The notes below the pieces were generated by a model. It was not told the origin of the DNA. It made no database searches and saw only the letters and a list, made by a program, of their open reading frames with translations. The translations under genes were made by a program, and so were the position numbers. From NCBI GenBank assembly GCA_029817715.1, contig JARUPY010000564.1:124001-188000 (forward strand): DNA of 64,000 nt. The letters run 5' to 3'. This DNA is from Melastoma dodecandrum. Its lineage: Eukaryota; Streptophyta; Magnoliopsida; Myrtales; Melastomataceae. This document shows, one piece after another, positions 44,503 through 56,786 of this stretch; positions within the stretch are counted from its first letter, which is position 1, and each line of letters starts with the position of its first letter.

Positions 44503-44961
44503 GTGAGCTGGAAGGGACGCCTTCGTCATCTGAAATTGCACCGGCTCCCGTGTTTGATGTCTGTCGAAGTTGGACACATGCCATCGACGAAAACCCGGGT
44601 GATGCGTGTCACGGGGACGATGAGCGAACTCGTTAGCATCATGGGTGGGTTTTACGATAGTAGTTACACGAGGTTCCAAGTAAAGGCTCCATAAGATAAA
44701 GACTTGGAGCTGAAAACGAAGGCGTTAGAGAGGAAGGACCAGAGGATGGAGAGTCAGATTCGTCGTACGATCAAAAGAGGCGCAATCCCTCCGGCTGAAG
44801 TGGGACTAGGGATCGACGAAAGGAAACTCGGAGGCACGAGCAGGGTGAGGACCCAATTGGAAAACATGTTCGAGGCAATGGCCAAATACTCTGCCCACTG
44901 TGTGAAAGCCTACGAAGAGTTGTGCAAACTGTATGACGAAAAGCACTTAAAGAAAGCTTGA
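44503..44961 (+). pseudogene. Cargo ORF inside the inverted-repeat element
   Basis: Two open stretches in one frame (44503-44694 and 44704-44961) separated by one TAA. The second, 85 codons, is charged and likely helical (RKDQRMESQIRRTIKRG; MAKYSAHCVKAYEELCKLYD). I do not recognise it. It may be a captured host fragment or a remnant element gene. Confidence 0.4.
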
Positions 44962-45576
44962 AATACTCAGAAGGGATTTCGAGAAGAGTTGATTTCTTTC
45001 GTTAATTTTTTGGCTTTTTATGCTTTACGGCGAAATAAAGTCTCGTTCTTTGCTAGATCGGCAGGCCTGTTCGAACGTACTCAAGTAAATCATTGCCATC
45101 GTTACCAACACTAGTAATGCAATGTAGCAGTAGTGCTAGGTGTGGCTTAACCCAAGTGAAACGACATGTGCATCGAGATGTGTGGCCAAAATACTTGCAT
45201 GAGAGTCTAAGGATTGGCCAAAATACCCAACAGTCAGGCACTTGCTTGAGATGTGTGGCAAGAGGAGATGAGTCAACTGCAATCGCACTTGAATCTGAGT
45301 TCCCTACATAGACAATGGAAGAAGCATCATTCGCTTCTTCTTACTAGCCAGTTTTACGCGCTTCGTCACATTCAAGCATAACAGTAATAACAAGGCAACG
45401 CAGATCAGTTTGTATGGGTCGGTGGAGAGGTCGGGGATGGTGGAAGAGACAAGGGAAGAGTAAGAAGGCTGGGGAAGAGGAAGAGGCTGGTGGGAATTGG
45501 AGATTTGGAGGAGGAGGAAGAGGACCGGAGGAGGAAGAGGACCGGTGCCCGATTTGAGGATTTATGGTTAGTTTGG

Positions 45577-45735
45577 GCGATTTATTTTGTGACGGTGGGG
45601 CGACTGACGTTGTTAGTGCCATGTCGGAGGATAGATAAGAAGTAACAGAGTAAGTTTGAGATATATGGAGATATTATGTAACCAATAAGATAAATAGGTA
45701 AAAATCGGTATAGTTTAGGATAAATAAGATAATTT
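45577..45735 (-). repeat. Right inverted end
   Basis: Reverse-complement counterpart of 44199-44392, with about 30 bp missing around the GACTAACGGAAGTTAACGTGG block. Confidence 0.7.
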
Positions 45736-46441
45736 GATTTTTTTTAATATTAATTTAATAAAACTTTTAGATTGTGTTTTGTCCACCGATTTTGACCGCA
45801 CCTTATTAACAAACTTTACCCTCCTCCACCACCCACTGTCCGTCGTTTTGGCGTCGTCACATACAATAAAAAAGTAGTAATTCCCATTCCCTCCTTTACA
45901 TCTTCATCCTCCTCCTCCTCCGTTTTCGTATAAATTATTCCTTTATTGCATAGATTCCTTTTGCTTTTGTTATTAATTATTGTCCCCAATAAAAAAATTA
46001 ATACAAAAATTAATAATGACAACATTATTATGTTCTACAATGATTGTAGATTCTCTGAGGCCATCATGATTATAAAAAAAAAACCCACAAACCAAACAAA
46101 CTACATCATCTCAGGACACACGCACACATTACGAATGTGTGGCGTGGAGCTTTCTTTCGTTGCAGATAGCACCTGGAACGAACTTTTACCTCAATAAACT
46201 TAAAACCAAATGTAATTTTTAAAATTATATATAATAATAATAATAATAATAATTATTATTATTATGAGTCGCACATGTTGTTCTCTCGGGGGAGGGGCGT
46301 CACTTTCATGATTCTGGATCTGCGCCAATTGGGGGGTCCCCTCCCCTCCACAATTCCCGTATTTTGTGGCAGGGAGGATAAAAGAAAAGGAAATCTACAT
46401 AAAAAGTTCGCCCCTTTCTTTTTTCACTCGACGCGATAATA
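45736..46441. other. AT-rich spacer with (AAT)n repeat
   Basis: Contains an (AAT)n/(ATT)n head-to-head palindromic tract at about 46228-46265. No gene recognised. Confidence 0.4.
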
Positions 46442-46458
46442 ATATAAACAACAATTTC

Positions 46459-46640
46459 TTTTTTTTTGCCCGTCCGGTTTCCGGAGCTTCGCCCCGACTA
46501 ATCCGGATTCGATCCGGATAGGAACCTGGTTATAATGGGTGAGTCTTCTAACAGGAGTGGCTACGTACGTTAGGTTTCGAATCCGAGACCTCTTTAAGTG
46601 AATTCAAGGTCCTTATCACTTGGACCAATCCCATGTTGGT
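46459..46640 (-). mobile_element. tRNA-derived SINE with 17-bp target duplication
   Basis: About 182 bp on the minus strand. The 5' end has an A-box-like TGGTCCAAGTGATAAGG and, 30-35 bp on, a B-box-like GGATTCGAAACC; the 3' end is an A tail (T run 46459-46467 on the plus strand). It is flanked by the perfect 17-bp direct repeat ATATAAACAACAATTTC at 46442-46458 and 46641-46657. Pol III boxes, A tail and a long target duplication are the hallmarks of a SINE. The long identical duplication implies a fairly young insertion. Confidence 0.85.
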
Positions 46641-46657
46641 ATATAAACAACAATTTC

Positions 46658-48507
46658 ATATATAAAATAAGCGAAATCTTTGTTTTTTCAAGTTGCTTTC
46701 CGCGTTTCAAAATTCGTTAAATGATGTCCCGAAATCAGCGTTAAATACATCGAATTTTATTTTCAATGAACTTAGTGGCATGTGAAAAATTGAAAGCCCG
46801 ATAATTCAAACATTTACGATGTATTTTGAAACGAAACTCTGCATTTGGTTTGATCGGGGAAATATCAATTATGGGAAGAAATAATCATTAAAAGTTTAAA
46901 AGAAAATAAAGAATTCCTAGTACTTCTTTTTTATGCGTTTGGTTCATGTAATTTTTTGATATTGTTGTTGTTGTTGTGTGGACCATGCCAAGACACAGCG
47001 AGAAGCTCCTCGCCACCTTGTTTTGCCCCCTCCGGACCCCCACGAATTGAATCGAAATCTGCTGCAAACGATTCGAGGAAACGATAGTGCGATTAGTGCG
47101 AACGTTTCGTGCAGAAAATGGCCGTGGATTGATCGGCCCTGCTAGCATCGATTTTCCCCAGCGCTCCCAGTATCGTGGGACTGGTGGGCGATTTAATGGT
47201 TGGGAGTGTGTGTGGGAGAGGGAGCAAGATAGCGTGGCTGTGAAGTGGCTGGAGAAGGAGGAGCAACAGCGCAAGCATCCTTCTGAGAGTTTTCCAGAGC
47301 AGCAGCAGACAAACCAAAAACACACCCACACACTATAATAAATAACAAAATAATTATTTTAGTAATTAATTAGAAGAAGATATAATATCGTAAACATGAA
47401 TATTTATTTTACGTGTGTATTTACAAAAAAAAAGTAAAATAAAATCGACTCGTTGCAATTATTGATATATATGTGTGGTGTGTTTTTTTTTTCTTTTGGG
47501 GGGGAACAAAAATATGTGGCCCGACTTTATTGCCTGCTTGACAGAGACAAGCAAAAATTGTCCAGATTCCAGCTAAGGCTCCTCCTCCTTCTTTCCTTTA
47601 TTTTCAAAAAAATTCGCTTTTTCATTTTTCCTATTTTTTTTATATAAAATACGTACGCAACGTATACATATTTTAAGAAGAAAAAAAAGAAATTAAGTTT
47701 AGAGGGTTTCAGTTCTCTTCACGTTCTGGTAATTGAATGTTTTTGGAAGAACGAGTGATGTATACAAGTTAATGCCCCCCCGGTTTGATATCGAGACTAT
47801 TACAAGCTTTTGTTTGTGGGATCGTATGCAGATATCCTGAGTACCATCAAAGGGCAGAAGAAACTATGTTTGTGGCTTCGGAACGGTCTCTCTTCTGCCG
47901 ACGTCGTCCTCCTTCCCGAACCGGGGACCATGCCAGTTTCTTCTCCCAAACCCTAACGACCGAACATGCGGGAAACGTGGTCCCCTTTTTTCTTTTTGTA
48001 GGCCCTCTCGCTCCTTTACTTGTTATTCTTCGCTCCATGGCTTGCCGCCATGTTTCATCGGACTCGATCAATTAAATCATCTCCGATAGGGTCGTGCTGT
48101 TGTAGGTTCGACGACGCCATTCATGCTCGAACCTCCCTCTTTAAGTGAAGCGTTGTTAAAATAATTTGCGAGTAGTATAAAATCTTAAACCCAGGGTTTA
48201 TACTTCTTTCTTGTAGACCGTTCTATCAAATTAATACAAAATTAAATCATATGATACTAGACAAAATAATATGTATTTCCTAATAATAAAAAAAAAAACA
48301 TTTTTTTTTGTAATTAAGGGGAATAAACACGCATATTCTTTAACTGGAATTTTTCATCATATAATTTCAAGAAATTTCAAATAATCACACCTTAGATGAT
48401 GATAAATAAGGGCTTAAAATATAGGGGAGAGATATGGGCCCAAAATGGAGATAGTTGATGGGCCCGTTTGGGCTGGGCCCAAAGAAGGGGTTTGGGCTTA
48501 AGCAGTT
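46658..48507. other. Spacer, no recognised gene
   Basis: 1.85 kb, AT-rich except about 46980-47340. Open frames at 46888-47331 (minus) and 47785-48075 (plus) show no known motif and are not called. Confidence 0.4.
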
Positions 48508-49490
48508 TTACGATATTGAGTAGTGGTTGATGCGGATGACATCCTCTGGCCTGGAGGGAGGATTCGTCTTATTCCTAAGCCTCAGCTGCAGGTACTCCTT
48601 GTACACGAACCCTCTGTACCTTGCCACCTCCCCGACATCCTCCGTGAACTGCGGCAGCGGCTCCACCCACTTGTCCCCGCCGACATTGTAGAAGAATGCA
48701 TACGAGTGCCTCTCCCTCGCCCTCCTCACCACCCGTGGTTCGCGCTCACGTACCCGTCATTCGTAAGCACCTGGATGATGTCCCCCCACGTTCACTACGA
48801 GCGTCCCTTCCCTCGGCGAGACCGGGACCCATTGCCCGTCCTTCTGGACCTCGAGCCCCCCGACGTCGTCCTCGAACACGAACGTGATGAAGTTCACGAC
48901 CTTGCGAGGGCACACTCCCGTGTTCTCGGACTCAGTCTCGGGGAAGTACCGGAAAGCGGATCAGGTCCCATTTCCGGTCATCATTGTAGTCCGCGAGGCG
49001 ATTTGCCGGGAGGCCAAGCCTCTCGTTGATGATGTTCTCGATGACCATCCCCGCTTTCACGAAACGTTTGAAGATCTCATCCACTGTTTCCCTAGGGGAA
49101 GACAGCCGGGAACATACGATTTCTCGTTCCAAACTAAGCATATAGCTGAATTCGTGTGGATTTGTTCGGTACACGTTGCAGCTCGATCCGGGCGTCAGCA
49201 TAAGGAAGAACACATTCTTGTTGGCATACTTCTCAGGCTGCCTCGCATTTCCAGCAGGCATTGGGGATACCCGGATAGGACCAAACAGCGACTTCTCCTC
49301 AGCCGGGCAGTCAACGAACATCCTGGACAAGGCCACAGCCCTCCTCATCAACTCGACAGGGATGCCATGGTTGACCACCTGGAAGAAGCCATAATCGGAG
49401 CAAGCACGACTATCCACCTCAATCACTGCCTTCTTCGCTCCTTCCTCGCCTTCAACAACGAAACATGCGATACCGTCGGAATTCCTGAAT
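48508..49490 (-). pseudogene. 2-oxoglutarate/Fe(II) dioxygenase (DOXC) pseudogene
   Basis: Minus strand. Blocks of a plant soluble 2-ODD appear in order: ACSDYGFFQVVNHGIP (N-terminal DIOX_N), DDRKWDLIRF, FITFVFEDDVGGLEVQKDGQ, GTLVVNV then GDIIQV, and YAFFYNVGGDKWVEPLPQF ... RPEDVIRINHYSIS, the usual C-terminus. They lie in different frames: breaks are near 49440, near 48960, near 48785 (an extra G in a G run) and near 48735. Where the family has the iron-binding H-x-D, this copy reads CPRKVVNF, so both ligands are lost. No intron was recognised. Broken by at least three frameshifts; the subfamily is not assigned. Confidence 0.8.
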
Positions 49491-49907
49491 CACTCACCAT
49501 CTCAAGTAACCCTTGGCACAATAAACAGAAACGAAAATGTCCGAGCATGATAATAATAAGCATTGCTCTAATAATGTTTTTTTAACCTTCACAAGAATCC
49601 CCCAAAGATTTCCTTTACCCACTAAAACAAAATAGTTCCAAAAAGAAAACCCAGAAGAATCTCCAGTAATTCAAGCTAAAAGCATCTCATCACCAGGAGG
49701 CTTCTCCAAAAGCACTACTAATAATGCAAGGAACCTTCAAAATAAACGGGGAAGGACTTAGTTTTTTTACGAAGCAAAGCTAAACATCATTATCTAAGCA
49801 CGGGTTCTCGCGATCCGATCAAGCAAAACCTAGGTACCTCTCTTTACACATTTGGTTTTTGATAAGATTAGGCGGATTGGATAGCACGGCATGTTTTGGG
49901 AACAACT
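49491..49907. other. Spacer between dioxygenase pseudogene and NRP gene
   Basis: About 415 bp; the part near 49860-49907 is the NRP 3' UTR. Nothing else recognised. Confidence 0.4.
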
Positions 49908-52364
49908 TCACTTCCCATCGTCCTCTTCGCCATCTTCTTCATCGTCATCCTCCTCTTCGTCATCGTCGTCTTCATCCTCGTCTTCGTCGTCAACGTCCAC
50001 CTCGAAGCCGCGATGGCTATTCTTTGTCTGCAACCAGAGCAGCAGAAGGTCAACATCAAGGACAGAAACAAGCCACGATGCTGAGGAAGAAAGAGGAAAG
50101 ATATGGAGGACATTCAGGAGGTATTTTCCAACTCACCTCAATCTCATCTTCATCATCGTCCACTTCATCGGCATCCTGCATCGAGAGAAGCATTACCGGA
50201 GATAAATATAAGCAAGAACCAGAGCAGCGCACCATGATCACAGAATGAAATGATCATGCCACTGAAAAGGCGTTTAGGCAAGGCTGCTTTTCTTACGTCG
50301 TTGAAATAAGTTAGGGGGTTGGGCCATAGATCCTCTTTTATGATCTCGGCAATCTGCAAAATTTCAAGAGGAATTACACCCCAAGCCACAAGTTGCCATC
50401 ATCTGAAAATTTTAATGGTCACGTGATAGAACCAACCTCATCAGTCATGTCCTCTAACCCTTCCTTCTGATTCTCACTAAACCACTGGAAGAAGCTGCAA
50501 TCACACAATATGAGCAAGGAGTCAAGATGCATAGATAAAACAGGTTCAACATGAAAGTTGGATATGTATGTTGTGAATGAACGAAGGAACCAGAAACATA
50601 CGGAATATTACAGGCAACTCTGTTTCAGAATTTAGAAAAAACGAGAAGAAAAGAAAATCATAGGCGAACAAGTATGAGCTGGAAAATTGACCTTTCATCA
50701 ATGATAGGCCTCTTGTTTCCTTTTTTCTCATGGGTTACTCCATTTGGCAAACCCTGCATTAGAAGCATGTAATTAGGACAAAAGAAAGAAGTGTAAGGTG
50801 AAGAGCAAAAAGAGATCAATGACAAACATTACCATCCCTTCTTTCCACTTGATCGGCGTTGCGGTTACTTTTGTACTTCCTTCATCAAGGAAAGTGAATG
50901 TCTTCACGAGTTTTGCATCTTCAAAGTAAGGATTGGGACGGAAGTTCTGAATAGAGAAGAAAGTAAGCAAACAGAGCAAGTAACACCGACACTTTGTCAT
51001 GGCAACCAAGCAATTTAATCAAGATAACAATGCGAGAGGAAATAAATGACTTACGAGAGTTATAGAGTAACCTGACTTCACGTCCTTAGAATCCTCTACT
51101 TCCAAAGAATCAAGATACTTGAATACCTACCGGACATCACAGCAACATAAACATGAAGGGCGGCCAACTCAAGACAAGTGGCCCATAGTTGATAGTGGAT
51201 AATGAGGCCAGTTCTGGCCAGCAGTGGCAACAGGAGTTGGACTAAATTTTTTAGAGAGAGCAAAGAGACAAAACACTAACCTTCTGGTCTTCTTCATTCA
51301 AAAGATCACCAAGTGCGGGATGACTAAGAAACTACAAAGTGAAAAAAATATATACATAAACACAAAGATATATATAACTGCAATAGAAAAGCATCATTAC
51401 CATCAAATTAACAAGGAAAGTGATTAATCACTCACGGCGGTTAACCAGAAATCCGGGATGGACTTGATAATCTCATTACGTTTCTCATAGACTGGCTTTC
51501 GAACCTCGTTGTACTTTTGCTCTATCTCCAAGACCTTGTCGCTTGCCTCCTCATTGATCTAAAGGCACACAAAATGACTAAAGCAATCAATAGGACTTCC
51601 TAAAGATGGAAATCAGTATCTGATCGGTAAGAAAGGATCCAATCGACATAAAGGCATAATTACCCCATGAACTCCACAAACAAACCCGAAAAGACACGCA
51701 TATAACGACACCACGAATCAGTATTCCACCGAACATAACCAAATTGCAGTCCCATGCAAGTGTTTCCGTTGAACTTCCATAAGCAATGACAGCAATTACA
51801 CATCTGTGGATCCACAATTTTCTAACAAAGAATTTCCCAAAGGAAGAATCCACATCAGTTACACGCCATAAGTAGACTATGGCAAACATACAAGCACAAC
51901 ACACACAAATTTCAACACTAAAGTATTTGTGATTTATTTCGACGTAACTCAACACCGATAACTAAAACAATCAGCCGTGCGGAATCCCTGATATCCTGCA
52001 ACGCCACCTCCCAGTTCAATTGCGCGACTGAGTGGAGTTACATAACACCCATGCATCCTCTTTCCTTTCTCACTAACTAGCAAACGACACCCGGAATCAA
52101 CTGGGAGCGCAACCTCCGAACCCACAAAACACCACGAGATCAATCAAGCTTCGAACTTTAACAACGCCAGCTAACCAACCGAGGCACCGAACATCATCAA
52201 CCCACAAACGAAAGATCAAAGAAGAGGAAACGAATAAGAGGCCGAACCTTCTCGAGCTCGTCCTGAATCTCCTGCAATTTCTCGATAGAGAGTACCAATT
52301 CCCCATCAACCAGCTCCTCATTCTTGGCATCCACCCTCACCTTCTTCCCCTTGTCCGCCACCAT
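49908..52364 (-). CDS. NAP1-related protein / SET histone chaperone (NRP)
   Basis: Ten exons on the minus strand: 52364-52248, 51558-51436, 51331-51281, 51126-51055, 50946-50833, 50753-50692, 50494-50437, 50353-50297, 50175-50137, 50027-49908. All are GT-AG; phases close to 270 aa. SET/NRP proteins bind H2A-H2B and assemble nucleosomes; Arabidopsis NRP1/2 act in root growth and DNA repair. A dimerisation helix is at about residues 20-75 ([34 protein letters not shown]). The NAP fold follows ([57 protein letters not shown]), then a long Asp/Glu tail ([16 protein letters not shown]). Intact. Confidence 0.95.
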
Positions 52365-53601
52365 CTTCCTTTCTCCTTCCTTCTCTCAGAACCCTCCCGA
52401 CCCCAACTCCCAAGTTTCAACCTTTCTCTTTCTAAACCCCTCAAAGTCCCAGCTTAAATACCGAATCAGAACTGGGCGACCCAAAGATTGGCCTCTTGAT
52501 GGGTCGGGTCCGGGGAGTAAAACCCTAGCAAAAAGTAGCGTGAGGAAGGGCCGGGAAGGGGGTAGGGTTTTTTGGGGGGGGGGGGGGGGGGGGGAGAACG
52601 CGACAACGCGGGTTTGCGTGGGCCAATGGGACCTCGACACGTGGCCGTGTAAGGAGGAGGAGTTCATTTCCACCTTGTACTGTCCGGAGAAGTCCTTTTC
52701 TTAGATTTAATTGTTGTTTTGTTACAACTTTGATCAGATCATAAGATAAATTGTGGGCATTGAGTCTCTCATATAAAGGCCCAGAATGAGTTCCAACTTA
52801 CTCTCCCTTCATCAAATCCGGAACTGGGGTCGATCCATATCACCGTTTTCAATTATGGGCCCTTTTCTTTTGTAGTTTAGGGCAGTAAAGCGCAAAACGC
52901 ACAAAACAAAAAGCGTGAACCTCCCAAATTGCTTTAAGCGCAAAGCGCGCTTTTGACATACACGCTTAAAGCGCACTTTTGATAACACTGGTTTATGGTT
53001 GAACTTTTTGTTCATGTCGTTCCTCGTTTGCAGTCAAAGAGGGCTCGGGCCGAGCTTGAATGGCCCAACAAGCTGTCCGATCCGACTTGATAAATTTTAT
53101 AAATAATTAAAAAATTAAAATAAAATATAAAAAATTTAAAAATATCATTTAAATTTTGAAATTTACCTATAGGTGTAAGGGGGAGGGAAATGGATAGAGA
53201 GTTCGGGCCGGGCTCAAACTCGGGCAAATGCTGAAATTTTTTTGACTAGGCTCGAGCTCGGGCTAGATTATCTGAGCTCGGTCAGGCTCGGACTCGGGCC
53301 AATACAATTTTACCCGAGCCCAAGCTCGGGTAAGGGGTATCCGAGCCCAGCCCGGCTCATTAACACCTCTAGTTGCTATCGAACTTGATCTTCGGCAAGA
53401 ACTGATCATCGGCCAGTCAGATCACGAACAACACACAAAAAAGAAGATTTTTGAACACACACCATTGACCTTCATTCACAATACAAATTTATACAGAAAG
53501 AAAATAAAACCGATTAACTATGGGGATTCCCTTATTAATTCCCAACCCTTAACTCACTGAGCATTAATCCCCTCGGCTATTCATCTCTCAAGCAATAATT
53601 C
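52365..53601. other. NRP upstream region and repeat-rich spacer
   Basis: Contains a 21-base G run (about 52574-52594) within 250 bp of the NRP start, a stretch with repeated AAAGCGC/GCGCTTT words (about 52885-52985), and GGCTCGGGC-rich sequence (about 53030-53350). No coding sequence recognised. Confidence 0.4.
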
Positions 53602-54110
53602 TTAGTCCTTACAACGGATTAATTCTAACAAATCACTCCCTAATCCCGTTGTACCTGAACTATTCCAAATCTGTCTCATCTCAACAAACTTCACACGTCC
53701 GAGTGCCTTTGTGAGAATGTCAGCCAGTTGCCCGTCAGAGCCGACGTGTTTGACCTTCACCTTTCCATCATCGATGCACTCCCGAATGAAATGAAATTTT
53801 GTACCAATGTGCTTACTTCTATCATGGTGCACCGAGTTCTTACTCAGTGCTATCGCAGACTTGTTGTCCACCAATAGCTTCACCTGAATCGGTACTTGCG
53901 CTATCATTTCACCTAATAAACGACTCAACCACACTCAATAACACGCCACCACCGCCGCAATGTACTCCGCTTCACAGGATGAGAGTGCCACAACCTTTTG
54001 CTTCTGTGACATCCATGAGACAAGACTCGACCCGAGAAAAAATGCGACGCCCGTTTGTAGATCCCCAAATTGTTTGCCGTCCGAACAAAATCGACTGAAC
54101 TCATCTCGTA
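53602..54110 (-). pseudogene. Copia RNase H remnant
   Basis: Minus strand. The segment reads SLVSWMS, QKQKVVALSSCEAEY (in a frame with stops), WLSRLLGEM, VKLLVDNKSAIALSKN, SVHHDRSKHIGTKFHFIREC and QLADILTKALGRVKF, the end of a Ty1/copia pol. It is open over 110 codons (53934-53602) and broken upstream. Confidence 0.85.
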
Positions 54111-55502
54111 CCCGCTCGAAAATTACTTCGAAAGTTTGTGGGTCAATCCACGACTACTTAGGCCGGACTGATTTGAAAACGTGAAGGAAATCTATAGGCT
54201 CAAACTGACTTTTACAAAAAAATAATAAATAACAGACTTGACCAATCTGCCTAAAGATGGGCCTTCTTGGTAAAGCCCAGCTGATCCGCCCAATCCAGGC
54301 CCATCCACCTGCCCGCTTAGCCCAGTGCCAAAGTCCCCGAGGCTGGAAGAATTCGGCCCAGCCAGCAAACAATGTTGGTGGCGCCCCCAGTTGCAGTCTG
54401 CAACAACAGCAGCTGTAGCATCAGCAGCAGAGCAGTACAATAGCGATGACATTTTCCATCACCTCCCGCCGCCTAGCAAAACAGAGGAGCAGCTCCAAGG
54501 AAAGGACAGAACACTCACCTCTGCAATTACCGCCCGACAGGACCAATACCGCACGCTGACGACGACCGGACAGGACTAGCGGCCTACCATCCCATCCACA
54601 ACGTAGGAGACGCATACAGCCACCTCCCCCACGTCATCCCACCGGCAGCGTTGTGAAGAAAAGCCAAACAGCAATGATTCCCCCCTTTGAATCTTACCGA
54701 TATCGACGGACGAAGCGGGCTCCAGTCGCCTTGCTCAGCCCGAGATTAGACCTCCACTTGCTCTGCGATGGACAGACCCACTTGAGAGCCTCACCCTATT
54801 TCTCCTCTCCTGACGGCGTCCCTCATATACGGCCTCCTCCTTCCCCTCCGAGAACCCCCTTTAGAAAAGGACAGACCATCGACCCTCGGGCTGGTAAAGG
54901 AACCTGGTTGATCACTCCCCTCCCTTGATCGGAATCTGCCCAAGGTAAGCAGAAACCAGCGTCAGGAAATCCCTCTTGGTGATCAACCCAAACGAAGCCG
55001 TCGACGGAGCAAGAAGACATACCTTCGATCACGACGAGTCTCAGCTCCTCTGGACGCGGCGGCCACGACGTTCAGTAGGAACGAACTCCCTTTGGATGAC
55101 CCGACGAGCCCCCCCCCCCCCCACTTCTCTGCTCATGGCAGAGAGCTATGTCTGAGCTCCTCGCGAACGCGCATTAGCGTCACGAGGAGTTCTCCTTTTT
55201 GCTTTGATCTGCTCTTTTTCACACGCAGACAACTACGGTGAAGGCGGCAGTCTCCGATCATTTGCGGCAACAACAAAAGGCTTCTCTAAGTGTCTGCTGC
55301 AATGGAACTCACCCCCCTCCCCCCAGACCACCTCCCGTTGTAGGCGTCCCAAAGCAGTCCTCCTCCCACCGACTTCAGCAGACCTAGTGACAGAGAGTCT
55401 ACGCTCCCTCGGCTGTCCCCAGAACCATCAATGGTGACCCCGCTGACCCGACGACCAACCGGCATGTCTTCTTCGCCAGTGGCCCTGCTCCCCAGCCTCC
55501 CT
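54111..55502. other. Unassigned stretch between copia remnants
   Basis: 1.4 kb where integrase and most of RT would be expected if 53602-56032 were one element, but no such motifs were found. It includes a C run at about 55109-55120. It is either a deletion with filler DNA or another insertion. Confidence 0.35.
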
Positions 55503-56032
55503 TCATATGTCCCGAAGCCCCCACAGCGGCGTGCCCAAATCCACAGTTGAGCCGTTGTCGAAACGCACTGAACCACGGACAGTTTTGTCGAGGGTTGAGA
55601 GAGCTGCTCTGCACCCAGTCATGTGGTTTGTGGCACCAATGTCGAGATACCATGTGTTGTTGTCGCACTCCACCGGGAACATGCGCTCCTCATTGAGAAA
55701 CACGTTCTGAGTCGTGGTGTGCACAACGTTGCAAGCGCGGACAAGGAGCAACGCGGGCTGCTCGACATCGGCTTTGGCAAGATGAGCTTCCACGCACCGC
55801 TCACGTTGCGGCTTCCGACACTTCCCCTTTCGCCGTGGAGTTCCTTCAGAGGTCAACTTTCCAGTGGTGCTATGACCATCGTTTTGAGAGCCGCCCTTGT
55901 TCTTCCCGTGATCCTGACCGCTGGCCTTCTCACCGTTTGATGAAGAATCACCTTGCAGCCGATGCTCCCACTTGGCAAGCCACTCCTCCTCAGCGAGAAG
56001 CAGTCGCTTAGCTTTGTCGTGGACGTTGCCGC
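55503..56032 (-). pseudogene. Copia gag C-terminus and protease remnant
   Basis: Minus strand, open for about 180 codons. A Lys/Gly-rich gag tail is followed by the protease active-site region NTWYLDIGATNHMTG, where the family has D-S/T-G/A and this copy has Ile instead of Ser. The frame is cut at its upstream end (56032) by the 3' LTR of the TAT-like element, so the retroelement inserted into this copia copy. Confidence 0.8.
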
Positions 56033-56635
56033 TGTTTGCGAGACTAAACACATCGCGATATATCGGGGACTAAATGTCGAATGTGGTCACCAATAAAAGA
56101 AAGTAACAAAGAACAATTAGAATTCACTAAGCACAGAGAGGAAGACTTACAGCCATCTTGCAACAATACTTAAGACGATTACGACAAGATAAGTTGACAA
56201 CCAAGCAGCCCTTCGGGGTCATAGAATGATTGTGGTGTGTTTATAATTGACCAGGGATGACTTATTTATAGATACTAACTAATAACTGCCGACCGATACA
56301 CATATAACACGTGTGAGTTGTCCTAAAACTAACTATCATCTAACTAGTGAGACGATTCGATCGTCGATACTTCATGAATATTGACCCTTCGAGCATCGAC
56401 CTTAATCTTTGATGTCTCTCTTCGATACTGAAGATCTTCGATGGAGTATTATCTTCGAATGTCTTTACCATCGACCCTTGCTTCATCGACCTGCTCCTGA
56501 ATTAGCACCGATTCTTGTTCTGACAGTTACTTCTGGCATTACATCGTCGGTCGAACACCTTCTAAGCAGCATCAATCTTGGTTTCCTTCAAAGTTCATCG
56601 CAGAAAAGCCCAAAATGACGTTTGCTATGTAAACA
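56033..56635 (-). repeat. 3' LTR of the right TAT-like element (family A)
   Basis: 603 bp with TGTTTAC...CAAACA ends in element orientation. Similar to the LTRs at 28301-28931 and 29731-30373 (shared blocks CAAGCAGCCCTTCG, CATAGAATGATTGT, ACTTATTTATAGA). The internal TGGTGACCAC (minus strand, about 56078-56087) is the decayed primer-site-like motif also seen in the other LTRs. Confidence 0.82.
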
Positions 56636-56650
56636 TTTGGCCCCCCTTCC
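56636..56650 (-). other. Polypurine tract of the right TAT-like element
   Basis: Minus strand GGAAGGGGGGCCAAA, directly before the 3' LTR TGTTTAC. It fixes the element orientation. Confidence 0.75.
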
Positions 56651-56786
56651 TTCGACAACGTCGATTCATCTTCCATCTTCTTCTATATAACCCTTACCGT
56701 TTCATTGTTCACTTCCTTCCAAAATCCCTACCCTCACTACGCCCTTTTTTTTTATTTCATCTCTCTTCAGCGAGATCTTTTTACTC

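Larger units (their letters stand above)
43998..45735. mobile_element. Mutator-like/foldback DNA element with long inverted ends
   Basis: The segment 44199-44392 (about 195 bp) is repeated in inverted orientation at 45577-45735, with shared blocks TTTATCCTAAACTATA, ATAATATCTCCATATATCTC, CATGGCACTAAC and CGTCACAAAATAAATCG. The left end is doubled: 43998-44198 is a diverged direct copy of 44199-44392. The roughly 1.2-kb interior has no transposase. Inverted ends of 150-200 bp and a non-transposase cargo resemble non-autonomous (Pack-type) Mutator-like elements. T-rich flanks hide any 9-bp duplication. Confidence 0.65.

Noticed and set aside
47785..48075. A 96-codon plus-strand frame
   Set aside because: No motif, no splice support and no family resemblance.
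54653..55200. Coding sequence between the copia RNase H and gag remnants
   Set aside because: Open frames are short and lack integrase or RT motifs on either strand.
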